From contig JBBHKE010000649.1 of NCBI GenBank assembly GCA_037447655.1, forward strand, positions 1 through 25,273: a stretch of 25,273 nucleotides of DNA, given 5' to 3'. The notes under the pieces were generated by a model. The model was not told the DNA's origin. It made no database searches and worked only from the letters and a program-made list of their open reading frames with translations. This DNA is from Zygnema cylindricum. Lineage: Eukaryota; Streptophyta; Zygnematophyceae; Zygnematales; Zygnemataceae. Shown one piece after another: positions 7,641 to 18,357 of this stretch; the stretch's first letter is position 1; the number at the start of each line of letters is the position of its first letter. The translations under genes were made by a program, and so were the position numbers.

Positions 7641-8627
7641 ATGGCGGCCATCTCTGCTCCTTTGGCACGGGTGGCTTTTATTAGACAGGAAGGTCGGTCT
7701 CCTCAGGTTTCCTATCAAAGCGTTTCTCAGCTGCGGCTAACGAGTCGTAATGACAAAAAATGGATTCCTGGTTTAACAGATACACTTTTGGATGAGCCAC
7801 GGAGAGACCTTAAGGCAGGACAAAGTCGAGGAAAGCAACATCTTGGAACGTCCTCTGGAGCGCTGCAAGTCTCTTCTGTACTTTTTCTTCAAGAAGGCAC
7901 GTGCGAAGAAGGATGTTGGAAGCCAGTTCAGGAACGGAGCCATGTTGGGAGCTCTGACAGAGTGCCACGTGGCATGCAGGGAAGCCTTGCGAAAAGCAGC
8001 GATCTGTTGAATAACAGGTTTTCTAATGACGATGAGACAAATTGTAATGAAGAATGGCAGACAACTCCAGCGAGAGAACTGGAAGGAAGGTCAACGGAGC
8101 CGACAGATTCTGAAAGATGCTCGACTTCTGGCAATATGGCAGTGGATGATCTATGGCTGACAATCAGAGCAGAAGCTCGGGAAGACGCTGAGGCCGAACC
8201 TGTTCTTGCAAGCTTTTTATATTCGACAATACTAAGCCATAGGTCACTTGAGCGTGCTTTGGCATTTCATTTTGCGACAGGATTGGTTGTCGGTGAGACG
8301 GCAGAGATAGGCAACAATGTTTCAATTCTTCACCATGTAACTCTAGGGGGGACAGGAGCAGTAGCAGGAAACAGACATCCGAAAGTTGGCGATGGAGTGT
8401 TGATCGGTGCTGGAGCGACTCTGTTAGGCGATATTTACATTGGTCAAGGGGCGAAGATTGGAGCAGGATCAGTTGTGTTGGCGGATGTGCCTGCTCACAC
8501 AACGGCGGTTGGAAACCCTGCAAAGCTAATGGGGGGAAAGAATAACCCTATTAAGTTGAAAGAGAGTCCAAGCTCGACTATGGACCAAACTTCCTTCATA
8601 CAACAGTGGTCAGACTATGTCATTTGA
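7641..8627 (+). CDS. Serine O-acetyltransferase (SERAT2-like, organellar) with a large in-frame internal deletion
   Basis: Intact 328-codon frame related to plant serine acetyltransferase, the enzyme making O-acetylserine for cysteine synthesis. Residues 1-165 form a weakly conserved leader with an organelle-targeting-like start (Ala, Arg, Ser, few acidic residues). Residues 168-208 match the start of the SATase domain (DDLWLTIRAEAREDAEAEP..., SLERALA). At residue 210 the sequence jumps to ATGLVVGETAEIGNNVSIL, so about 105-110 residues of the helical domain and early beta-helix are absent, compared with recalled family sequences. The Asp-His before ATG (Asp157-His158 in E. coli CysE) reads His-Phe here, and the catalytic Asp143 region is gone. 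The left-handed beta-helix (hexapeptides about 222-285, RHPK retained) and the C-terminal tail ending WSDYVI, whose terminal Ile docks into O-acetylserine (thiol) lyase, are kept. It is intronless, like most SERAT1/2 genes. Probably catalytically dead: a regulatory relic, retrocopy or pseudogene. Confidence 0.82.
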   Translation: MAAISAPLARVAFIRQEGRSPQVSYQSVSQLRLTSRNDKKWIPGLTDTLLDEPRRDLKAGQSRGKQHLGTSSGALQVSSVLFLQEGTCEEGCWKPVQERSHVGSSDRVPRGMQGSLAKSSDLLNNRFSNDDETNCNEEWQTTPARELEGRSTEPTDSERCSTSGNMAVDDLWLTIRAEAREDAEAEPVLASFLYSTILSHRSLERALAFHFATGLVVGETAEIGNNVSILHHVTLGGTGAVAGNRHPKVGDGVLIGAGATLLGDIYIGQGAKIGAGSVVLADVPAHTTAVGNPAKLMGGKNNPIKLKESPSSTMDQTSFIQQWSDYVI

Positions 8628-11600
8628 TGGCCAGAAGCAGTATTTTTGCGAATATGTTTAATGGATTTTAATTGTATAGATTTGTGGGTTGCAAAGTGCT
8701 GGGGTTCATATCTGGACGGGTATATGTGAGGAATTGTCCTCTACAGATATCCTCCATTGTTTTTGGGGAATAATTTTTTTGTAGTGTTAAGCAACAGATT
8801 TACATTTTGTCATTAGACAATATAGATGGACAGCTAGATTTCATCTTTATTGAGCCCTTTATTTCCAGCGAAACATTTTTTAACAAGTTGAAGTCCGCCA
8901 GTCCTTAGCAAACTGCTCTGGGTATGGAGGTTCAGTGAAAATCAAGCGGCAGTTGCTTCATGCAGTAGACGGGGCACCTGCATTACTTAATGCCCTTCAA
9001 ATCCACAGTATAAAATAGGAAAAAATTGCCTTATGTGGCCCAGTTTTCGAAGGTAATTTTTTTTGGATACATTTTTGTAATTAACTTTTTTACAGAGGTT
9101 TGACAACCTTTGAATCTGTTTTCACTCTCATGACTCGTGGGGGACGGTTCATAATGTGATGGCTCATGGCTGAAGCCAATTTTTGATTTTGAAATTCTGT
9201 TTTTCTCTGGGTTGACGTCTGGCCATTTTTGTTGTAGTACTCCTGTCTCTCACATGATAACTGTATGTTTAATACTCTCAATTGAAGCTGCATTTATCGC
9301 TATTGCATGTGTTGATAATGGAACTTGATGCTTTTTCCAGTCTGTGATTTGCTTCAGAGTTAGGATATACATGTGAATGTAATTTTAAAATTTTTGAATT
9401 GTTGTAATGGTTTGTGATTGCCTACTGTTTTCTCCTGATTCCAGATTTCACTTGAGAAAGTAATTAACGAAAATGACAACAATGTCAATTAGATCACCAT
9501 TTATGTTCTTGATAAAGCTGAAAACATAAATAAAAACTCAAAAAACCGTTCACTAACATCAAAACAGGTAGATGTCAAATATGCAGGCCACCCTCCTAGA
9601 AAAGGCCATCAAACATAGCTATCACCATAACTTGAGGTCCCTTTATTTCTGTATTCAACTTAAGGAAATGGTCTTTCAAAAAAGCAGCGAGGTCAATATT
9701 TGCTGATGTGGATAATGGTATGACAAGGTCAACTTTTTTCCTACTCCTGGATCTCACACTAAAACTGACACTGAACTAAGTCCTCCAATCAATCAATCAA
9801 CTAGTAAATCACTGTTAGTCGAAACTGACAGCGTAGGGGTTACTAACTACTCAGTTGAATCCCTAAGACACATTTTCCCATCATTTATTCTGGAGGATAG
9901 AGTTACTGGTTAAAAAGGTTGGAACCTGACGGGAACCTAAAATTGTGTACAATATCAAGCTAAAGGTGAATTTATAATGATAAGAAACAACAAACATTAA
10001 TAGAAATATTGAATTCTGAAGCGCATGTGGAGGGCCATGTCACAGTTTGTTACAGCATTCCCTATGGCAAAGCTTGCTAACCCAGTTGTATGAGTACACA
10101 CCCTTTTTTATGGAGGATGGTAACTGGAAAGTGGGGAAGTACACTGCGGATGGCTATCAGAATACATTAGTTCTCTATTTTTTTGTCCGAAAATTATAGA
10201 ATAGGGCAACTTACACTATTTAAAGGAGAGGCCTCAGTTCAGCCACGTCAACCTGCCACAAACTACCGTTTTCATACTAATTTCGTTCAAATATTAGTAT
10301 TTCTACTAATAATGATGGGCAGTGTACCTTCCTTCAACGGCCCTAGGAGTGGGACGATGATTCTGGTGTTTTTTCTGATCATTTCAGGTGGCAATTTCTC
10401 CAGGACCGAGCAGCACATCCAGTGTGTGATGGGATAATCATGACTCCTGTAGTCAGCATTTTCAATCTTTTCAGAGTTGCGAAGTTCTGATCTGGTCGAA
10501 CAGTTGCTCCTTTGATTTTGTTCTCAACATCACACACAATTCTTGTTCATAAGCCTAACATGCCTGTTGTTGTTAGGAGACAAGAACATCTCATGACAAT
10601 GATGACGATGCCAAAATCCGTGATTATGTTAAAGAGCTTTAATCGTCCCAGCTAGCAGCAGAGTGTCATCTTCATTACTGGCAATGAACCCCATATAAAA
10701 AGACCTGCGATTACATTCATTTTCTAACAAATATGCATTCTACAAGTTATGGAGCAGGCTCGAGACAATCTGTATGGGCCAAGAATACGCGTAGCAAAAA
10801 TACCTCCATGCATATTCTTGACCTTTACTCGTTAACGATAAAGAGAGGATGTGTTAATTTTTCCTTATTCTACAAAAAAAAATTGAGAGAGTGTACCCAA
10901 ACATCCCAGCAAGGTCCAAAGCACCATCAAAAACGACTTTTCTATGGCTTTTCATCTATTTTGTTCGCATGTACTCGGATGGTTTACAATCACACTTTTG
11001 AACAAAAAAAATCATTTTCTTTTCAAATACTACATCCGAAACTACTTTTTGAATCAAAGGAAAAAAACTGTAAAAAAGTACATCACATCCTCAAAACTAA
11101 TAAAAATAAAAGGGAAAAATCTGAAAACCCTCTGTGAGGAAACCCAATTTAAAACGAATTAAGCTTTGAAATAGAAGGCAAATAAACAAGTTTCAACCAA
11201 TGAAATGGTGCACTGCAACCTATGGACTATGGAACAGGATCCAATAGAAGAAGACGGCCAATTGGCTGCTTCCCACGTTGTTCTAGTCAGTTCTATGGTA
11301 CAAAAAGAACCGCCATTTTGAGGGTCCAACAATCGTACAACTAAAATGGAGTTAACAACAGATTCTTAGGTATAATCAAACTGATAACCAGACTTGACTT
11401 TCGGAAAACGTTTGAGTTTCGGAAAATGTGCGTTTCATCCTCAATATTCTACTTCAACATTTTGCATCGTTGCAGTCTTGGAAATTGGATTACAGCCTAA
11501 AAGTTAAAAATTCAAAAAGAATGTGAAGTAGGACATTGAGATTTCTTCCATGAACTTGTACCAACCTATTCATCTAACTGCGACTATTGTCACACTCTGA

Positions 11601-11708
11601 CACAACGTATATTTCTCAATCACTTTTGCAGACTGTGCCTCGAAATCACTTGTGCTAGCAAAGAGAGAGGAACTCCTTTCTTGCCTGTTGTAAAATATAC
11701 GATGCGGA
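8628..11708. other. AT-rich intergenic region between convergent genes (3' UTRs, no further gene)
   Basis: The serine acetyltransferase gene (+) and the BTB-BACK gene (-) converge on this 3.1 kb. It holds their 3' UTRs and otherwise AT-rich DNA. A canonical AATAAA lies at 9529-9534 on the plus strand, though some 900 bp past the stop. Frames such as 10733-11137 are Lys/Asn-rich products of A-rich DNA without family resemblance. No transposon, tRNA or CRISPR-like structure is seen. Confidence 0.5.
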
Positions 11709-14700
11709 TTATACTTTGCCAGATTCTTGTTCAAGAAGCTGGACTTCTGCAAATACAGACATCACACCATTGTTGAAATACTTGCTGTCATTTTGAACCA
11801 CTTCTGACCATGGTCGACCGAGGATGTTTGAATATCCCCAATTGCTTGCATTCCGTCCAAAACCCTTCGTGACACGATCTCGAAGATAGTCAAATTGACC
11901 TTCGGGCCATCGCTTTGCATAAAAGATAAAGCTCACCTGCGAGTAAAGAGTGTGATAAACACCAAAATAAAACATCAAAATAAGTTCCAACTAATAATAT
12001 GCACATAGAAATGATCTCATCACAAATTTTTCTTCAACCCTTTTATACTTAGCCATACACGAACCCAAGAGACCAGACGGAGACAGAAACAGTTAGCTAT
12101 TATTGACTCATTTCTTTGACTTTTTAACTTCAAAAACGACCAAACTCAAAAAAGAAAAATAAGCCTGTGACAACCCTTTCCTGAAGTAAACAAACCTTCA
12201 TATCCATCCACACAAGTGTCGGATCTCATAACAAAATAAAGAATTCATAAGACCAACATTCTCTCCATCATCCTTCTCAAAGAGGTAAAAACACTCATAA
12301 TCTACTTCAAATCTTGTTTGCTCCCAATAGTATCTCCAGATCATCACCTGAATCTCTGGCTGAACACTATGTGAATTATCCAAATGCAAATGAATGTCCA
12401 GAGTTTCGGTTCCATCATCGCGTCGCCCATGGCGAGCGGACAAATAAAATCGTTTTCCTCCGATCCCAAAAGTGGCCGACTCCACTGTTTGTGCAACACT
12501 CAATGACTGTGCCTTGCATAGAGGACAATCACAAGTAGAAAAAGACAAAATCTCAGATTCCAAACATTGCCTATCGGGTAATTTGATGTCGGTAAATTAT
12601 ATTTCCAGTCCAAACAGTATAAAGAATCAAAAGAAACTACTAGTATAAATAACTCAATTTTTGTTCACAGGGAAAGAAAAAAAAAAGGCGGGGCAAAATT
12701 GGTGTTATTAACGCTAATGGCAAATCATGGTGTAGCTGCCATGATCTATGTTTGAAACTGAAAGTATCCCAATTGTAATCGAATCTATGTCTACACAACT
12801 ATCTACTTTGTTGACAGACTGTTAGGTTTCAACTTGCCATCCCAAGCCCATGGAGCGTTTCCAGTTCAATCCCTAGTACAACCATGTACAACAATTTGTA
12901 CCTGTATGCATGAAATCTTGAATGTCAAACTTATAACATAAGGGCATGACGAGAAAAATATGGCTGGAATTTTTGGCAGGAATTTTTGGCGATAAGGTCA
13001 GATTTAGCTATTGAACAGTTGAAGCTGCCTAACTGGAACTTGAACGGAGTTTCCATAGAAAATGAAAGTGTAAACCAGTGGACCCAGTCTAGTTACAAGT
13101 GATCTTCCCTGTAAACATGCCTCATAAAGTTTCTTTGCCTTCCATATTTCCTGTTCCTTGTTAGGACCTTTGGACACCATTCTCATGTCTGCTGGCGTGT
13201 AACTAATAAACTCAAACACATTCCAAGCCCATCAAACTGGTGAACGCACCTGAAACCTTTCCAAGTGGATGTCAAAGTAGACATAACCAACAGAATTCCG
13301 ATTCCATTTCCGTTGCCAGAAACGGCGATGTACAAGTGCAGTTTCATTCATCAAGCGAAGTCGTCTGACGAGACTGTACGAACGAAACCAGGCGGCCTCC
13401 TTCACAAGAGCAGCACAATCTGAAGAATCCATTTCGGGAGCCTTCAAAACTACCTCCTCTAAGTCATCCCCTGTCATAAGAGGAAAACGGACATGCTCTG
13501 CAAGTAGAGCTGCTGCCCTCCTGTCCACCAAAAGTGAACAACAAAACAAAAAAAAAACAACAAATATCAGGAACATAGTTTCAAATAATTGCCAGGATCC
13601 CTAAGCGTGCGCAGTAATACCACAATGCCATCTGATAATATGCAGACGCTAAAAGAAAACTAAACTGCAACTATTTTGCACTACAACAACAACAGCAGCC
13701 AAAACAACAGCAAGATTTTCCAATCTTATCTTTACAGTTCTGTAACAGGGACTTACTGTCGTGTTTCCAAATCATCATGATGATGCCTCACCCACTCCAA
13801 CATGGCGGAGAAAGCTGTGAGCTCGTCCCGAACATTGAGTTCATCGCTTGCTAGGAGAGTCTGGAGGCCCACCATGGGCAACTCAAGAAACTCCTCTGCC
13901 TTGTGAACCTTTTCCAAATCGCGAAAATGACTGATCAAAAACATGCGACTTGCATCCAGCAGTTGAGCAACCCCTTTGTGGGAATGCATGGAGTCCGGAA
14001 GAGAGAGATAGAGGCACGCAGTCGCGACAGTCATGGGAAGGGAAGCGAGGCGTTCAAGACAAATTTTCATGCAAGAAGTGACACCAAACTTGTCCGCTAC
14101 AAGAAACATTTTGATGATGTCTTCCGGGTCTTTGACTGATTCCTGCATGTCACCTGTCATCAGAGAAAAAATGAAAAAATGAGAAAATGAAAAAATGAAA
14201 TAATGATCAGGGATCATTCAACCGACTTTGGGCACAAACACAAGACTTGCTGCAAAAATAATCAAAATCTATAGTCGCCTGAAACCTACTCCTAAAAATA
14301 ACTGAACCTATGTGAAATCAACACAAAAGGGATGTACAGAAGGTATGCCATTCCATTTACCTGTGTAGATAAAACGCAGCAAATCCACCACTGGCCCCTC
14401 CTCTGCACATCGTATTGGAGCAAAGAACGGATACATGTCAGTCCAAGCTCCTAAACAGGCCAGAGTTGTTTCGAAGCTCGGGTTAGGAGCTTCGTAATGA
14501 CTGCTAGGTTCCATATGCAAAATCCAATTGCCAAATTCTGGCCCGAGTCAAGTTTTGTCATTCCAGTTCTCTCAATTACGGAAAGATAAATTTGCACTCG
14601 TCCTGCAGTTGCCCAAAAGCATATATCTACCCTATCTACCCTCTCCTCCTACTTTCACTCTTTGAAAAGTATGCCTAAACAAACAGGTACATGCAATGAA

Positions 14701-16321
14701 AAGCTAAAATGTTCCACAAAAATGACAATTGACACTTACCTTCTGGTGCAACAGTCAAGACCACTGGCTTGTTATTACAAGCCTCCTTCAAACCACAAGT
14801 GAAGAGAGCTCGGAAGTACGAAGATTTTGCAGCAAGGATGACAGAAGAGAGGTGAAGAGAGACCATTGAGGAGTCCTCCGTATCACGGGCAGATGACGAA
14901 CTTTCAGAGGAAGGCATTTCTCCAACTTGATCAGGAGTTCCTGCGAAAGACTCAGGCAGAAGATGACGGATTAAAATGTTTTAGGTCACTAATAAAAGCT
15001 GCAACGATTTAAGGGCTGGCTGAACGAAATACTGGAACTGGAACAGAACAGAAAACCGGGAAAAAAAGAAGCCATCAAAACTAGCCTAAAAACCCTAAAG
15101 AGCACAAGGACATAACTGATTTCAGCATCTCAATATGCCAACAGATTTTCATACTGATCCAGCTTGAGAGCAAAATCCATGAAAGGTCAAATAGAGGAAA
15201 GTTATTCTCAGCCATCAGTCTAGGCCTAGTTCAAACAATTGGAAATATATATGTGGTTTCCCGAACTACCCGCAGTTATACTCGGAAAAACCATATAATA
15301 TCCATTATAATACACAGTCACCACGCATGCTGTTTCCAATTGTTTCGCACGTTTGGACCATGGTCTAAACTAAACGGCAACAGTCAATATGTAAAAAAAA
15401 AATGAATGGCTGCCAAGATAAATTCGGATAGGATAGGATAGTAGCCATGGCCCCCACTCACCAGGTCTAAAGTCAAGCTGTGCCAAAGCTAGTTCCTTGG
15501 CCACACCATCAATACTGTCATCCAAACCATCCAAACTCTCAGCATCCTCCAGTTTGGTATCGTCCTCTGCTGACACTCTGAGCCGAATGATGCGGTCTGT
15601 GGATTCCCAAGGACAAGCAAGACTCATGTGGAAAGCTCAGACATTTGTCAGTTTCGCAACGCCCAAGAGTTAAGCGTTATAAGAAATAAATTCAGCTCCA
15701 ACTTTTCTAAATTGATAAATTAAATGTGTATAATTCTTGCCAGGAACAAGCACGGATGATATTGAAAGCTCAGACATTTGCCGGTTTCAGCATTAAAAGA
15801 AATAATTCAGTTGCTAACTTCTACTATTATATAAAATAAATGTGTATATGAAACACACCATTAGCTAAGAAATAAACGAGCAAATTCATCCTTTGGCATC
15901 AATAAAATCCAGAAGTAAAAAAAAATAAAGATGACTCAGAGCAAAAGTTTCACTTTAAGTTTGATATAAATCATTCGTCATTCTGCAAAGACATAAGCAC
16001 CAAAAAAAAGGAAATTCTTCAAGAATGAGAAAAAAACATCCTCTTGAAATATCAAGCTTCCAATGCAGCAAAAGCACCTTCCTGTGCCCAACAACTTTAA
16101 GCCCTTACACCAAATTCAATTTGCTTTCCAAATATTTGTCACCTTACAAATATAATAAAAATCCAAACAGACTTCAAAAACATTGCGCAAACCTAAAGAA
16201 GGGCGAGGATGAGCAAATAACCTGCAAAATCTGGATTGTCGAATGCAAAACCAAAGTCAAATCTCTTCGGATCCTCTCCTGCGTCTAACGGCTCCCGTCC
16301 GGTGGCTTCACAGGGGCCCAT
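11709..16321 (-). CDS. BTB/POZ-BACK domain protein, POB1/LRB-like CUL3 adaptor
   Basis: Eight exons on the minus strand: 16222-16321, 15462-15596, 14740-14940, 14361-14402, 13757-14153, 13250-13520, 12348-12506, 11709-11936. All introns are GT-AG and the join gives 510 residues in one frame. The N-terminus has the family signature DFGFAF...FADRIIRL (residues 22-38), then an acidic linker (about 44-66) and a Ser-rich segment. The BTB domain (about 101-198) carries LHLSSVILAAKSSYF and ADKFGVTSC; BACK follows (about 200-305). The C-terminal beta-rich domain contains FGIGGKRFYLSARHG, SNILGRPW and YFNNGVMSVFAEV, as in Arabidopsis POB1/LRB2 (about 560 aa). Family members bind CUL3 and deliver targets such as phyB and PIF3 for ubiquitination; the target here is unknown. 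The start is the first ATG in the open frame, with an in-frame TAG 66 bases upstream. Exon 1 donor (GTTATT) and the 3' end of exon 7 are the weakest calls. Confidence 0.86.
14361..14402 (-). other. 42-nt micro-exon within the BTB domain
   Basis: This exon supplies the conserved EEGPVVDLLRFIYT stretch that aligns with EEGALMELLNFMYS of Arabidopsis POB1. It is bounded by GATGTGCAG (acceptor) and ACAG|GTAAAT (donor), is phase 1 on both sides, and is needed to keep the BTB fold complete. Skipping it would remove 14 residues in frame. Confidence 0.8.
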
Positions 16322-16780
16322 GGAGTGATCCGTGGCTTCCTTGGAAGCCAGCGACTTGCTCTGAAACCAAGCCGTAGCTGCCGCCTACTGCCTCTACACC
16401 AAAAAAATCTCCAGAGTTAAGCAAAGTTTTGAACAACCTCGATGCAAGTCTTCTCAGCATACAGCTATGATCCGGCAGTTATGATCCGTGAACTTGTTTT
16501 GAACATGAAGCGGCAAGAAAGCGACAGAAGATAAACCTAAACGTGATGCTCCACTGAAGTTAAAAAAAAGGTACCATAAAGCAAAAATTGGTTCGTTGGA
16601 CCAATAGAAATTCTACATTGAAGAAAAACTCGTTTTTGAATGGTCCACGTAGAAAGATCTAATTTCTAGAAACTAGATTTGGTGATTTAATTCCAATGGC
16701 ACATCACCCTCGAAAGTCACCAACCTATCTGTCCCAGTCAGCATAAACACCTCTTCTTGTACCTTCCTAGTTGTCCAATT
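16322..16780. other. Upstream region of the BTB-BACK gene
   Basis: The frame upstream of the chosen ATG stays open for about 20 codons to a TAG, so a 5' UTR or an upstream exon boundary may lie here. No clear TATA box on the minus strand is recognised. Confidence 0.3.
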
Positions 16781-17410
16781 CGTACGGATTTCGATTTTTT
16801 TCCGAAAACTACGTAGTATTCGCTTGTTTCGTAATTTTCGCAGATTTCGTACTATTTTTACTGTACGAATTGTACGAAAATGTACGAAAGCGTGACTCTA
16901 CAAAATCCTTAAAAAATCTGGAAAAGTACGGACAATATACGGAAATGTACGAGGCTATACGGAAGCCGTTCCCTGATAACCGTAAAAAGTACAGAAAATC
17001 TAAGACTGCTGTACTGAAATATACGAGAACGTACGAGAATGTACCCTAAAAACCCTAAAATTCTGGCTTAAATAACCCTAAAATGCACGAAAATGTACGG
17101 CTGTGTTAATAACTGTACGGCTTAATGTACGGCAACATACCCTAAAAATGTAAAATAAATAACTGTAAAAAGTAAATGTACGAAAAATCTAAAACAGTTG
17201 TAATTAAATATACGGAATGTACTAAAATGTACCCTAAAAACCATAAAATCCCCTAAAACCCTTAAATAACCCTAAAATGTACCGACATACACGGACACTG
17301 TACGAAAGTGTACGAAAACTGTACGAATGTTGAGTAAGGTACGAATTTTAGCACGAATTTTATAAAATTTAAAATTGTTTTATGCGCACTGTACGTAGTA
17401 CTCGTTAGTT
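16780..17410. repeat. Degenerate TACG-rich / CCCTAAA-type interspersed repeat
   Basis: TACG, mostly as GTACGAAAA or TACGG, occurs about twenty times in roughly 630 bp, far more than the two or three expected by chance. Seven telomere-type CCCTAAA cores lie in the second half (17044, 17053, 17076, 17140, 17232, 17251, 17270), several with an extra A or two. Copies are irregularly spaced and mutated, so no clean period can be given. The open frame at 16771-17049 is an artefact of this repetition. It may be a decayed interstitial telomere-like or satellite-derived stretch. Confidence 0.6.
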
Positions 17411-17479
17411 TACTCCGTGCGTTTTATGCGCATAGGACATCTATGTGTACCTTGGATTTATGCCCCATGAGTCGGAAAA

Positions 17480-17507
17480 TACACAAATTTTACTAAAGTT
17501 TTGTGTA
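17480..17507. repeat. 8-bp inverted repeat
   Basis: TACACAAA at 17480-17487 and TTTGTGTA at 17500-17507 form a perfect inverted repeat with a 12-nt loop. No function is known. Confidence 0.4.
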
Positions 17508-17945
17508 CTTCTCAGAAGTAAAGGCTTTCTGTGATTTGCCAGTCTCTCGGCAGCCAATCTGATACCGCTTCAACATTTTAAAATTTTTACTGCTAGGGGG
17601 CCCTCATCGTTATCAGTATGTACGGATCGTAAACATAACTTTTCGGTGCTAAATTGTTGTACATAGAGATCCACCGTAATACGACACTTTTACTGCCGGA
17701 TGAAATCGGAACTTCAAATTCTGAATCCGATCACCGGCGTTTGTAATTATAGCATTTGTATCGATCTTTGTTTGTATGCAAAATTGCATTCAATCTTGTT
17801 CAAAGTACAAGCAGCACTCAAAAGTGCAAGTGCAGACACGTATCATCAGCGGATCATATCTGAATTATGCAGATTCTAATAATCTAGTTTTGTACGAACC
17901 GTAAATGCGCTTGGCACTACGAGAGCATGCTAGGCTGTGACGTGT

Positions 17946-17996
17946 ACTACAGTACAGTACAGTACAGTACAGTACTGTACAGTACAGTTCTGTAGT
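17946..17996. repeat. CAGTA microsatellite inside a near-palindrome
   Basis: About six ACAGT/CAGTA pentamers run from 17949, switch orientation at AGTACTGTAC (17971-17980) and end in CTGTAGT. The outer ends ACTACAG and CTGTAGT are inverted repeats, so the whole 51 bp could extrude as a hairpin. Confidence 0.75.
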
Positions 17997-18010
17997 CCAT
18001 TGCTTTAATA

Positions 18011-18050
18011 ATAGCGCCATATCGCGATGAGCGCTTTTTTTTGGCGCTAT
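18011..18050. repeat. 9-bp inverted repeat (ATAGCGCCA / TGGCGCTAT)
   Basis: Perfect arms at 18011-18019 and 18042-18050 with a 22-nt loop that contains ATCGCGAT and a T8 run. It lies 15 bp beyond the CAGTA palindrome and about 310 bp before the WDR75 start codon. Confidence 0.6.
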
Positions 18051-18221
18051 ATCGAAGAACGGCAGCCAATTTGCCGCCCGTAACGAATAGCGTGAAGGGG
18101 GTCACGCGACGCCTCTGAAGCGTGTTATTTCACCAATATCGTAGCATACACTACATGAGTATGATCCATCATACATCCCTCCCCCTAGTCGTTTGCCAGA
18201 CATCACCATAGCTGTCCCGCA

Positions 18222-18229
18222 TGACGTCA
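18222..18229. promoter_or_regulatory. CRE/ACGT-type bZIP site TGACGTCA in the WDR75-like promoter
   Basis: A perfect TGACGTCA palindrome 129 bp upstream of the ATG at 18358, in the likely core promoter or 5' UTR. TGACGTCA is a high-affinity site for plant bZIP (TGA/CREB-type) factors. A second copy lies in intron 1 at 18513-18520. Actual binding is an inference. Confidence 0.45.
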
Positions 18230-18357
18230 CGAAATCGCCAGAAAGTAGTCACAACAGCGGAACAGCCTGATTGACGAATTTCACGCTGCGCTTTTGCTGC
18301 AATTTCGCACTTGCAAAGTCGAGTGTTCTCCTGACAATCCTGCTCTCAACCGCCGCC

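Noticed and set aside
7792-8010. Alternative frame over the serine acetyltransferase leader (possible frameshifted exon)
   Set aside because: The translated peptide has no similarity to SATase, and the main frame runs unbroken from the ATG to the conserved domain.
10733-11137. 134-codon plus-strand ORF
   Set aside because: Lys/Asn/Phe-rich product of A-rich DNA with no domain or codon pattern; a second open frame overlaps it. Likely chance within an intergenic region.
11223-11238. 15-nt exact match (GGACTATGGAACAGG) with exon 2 of the WDR75-like gene
   Set aside because: One such match is not unlikely by chance among all pairs of positions in 25 kb, and flanking sequence does not align.
13004-13219. 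Open frame in the large intron 6 of the BTB gene
   Set aside because: Exons on either side join in phase 0 and the family alignment is continuous without it; it matches nothing in POB1-type proteins.
14160-14206. ATGAAAAA-like short tandem repeat
   Set aside because: Imperfect low-complexity run inside an intron (its complement forms the pyrimidine tract of the acceptor); nothing unusual.
16771-17049. 92-codon ORF with a hydrophobic N-terminus
   Set aside because: It translates the degenerate TACG-rich repeat (recurring Tyr-Glu-Asn/Tyr-x-x-Tyr patterns), so it is explained by the repeat.
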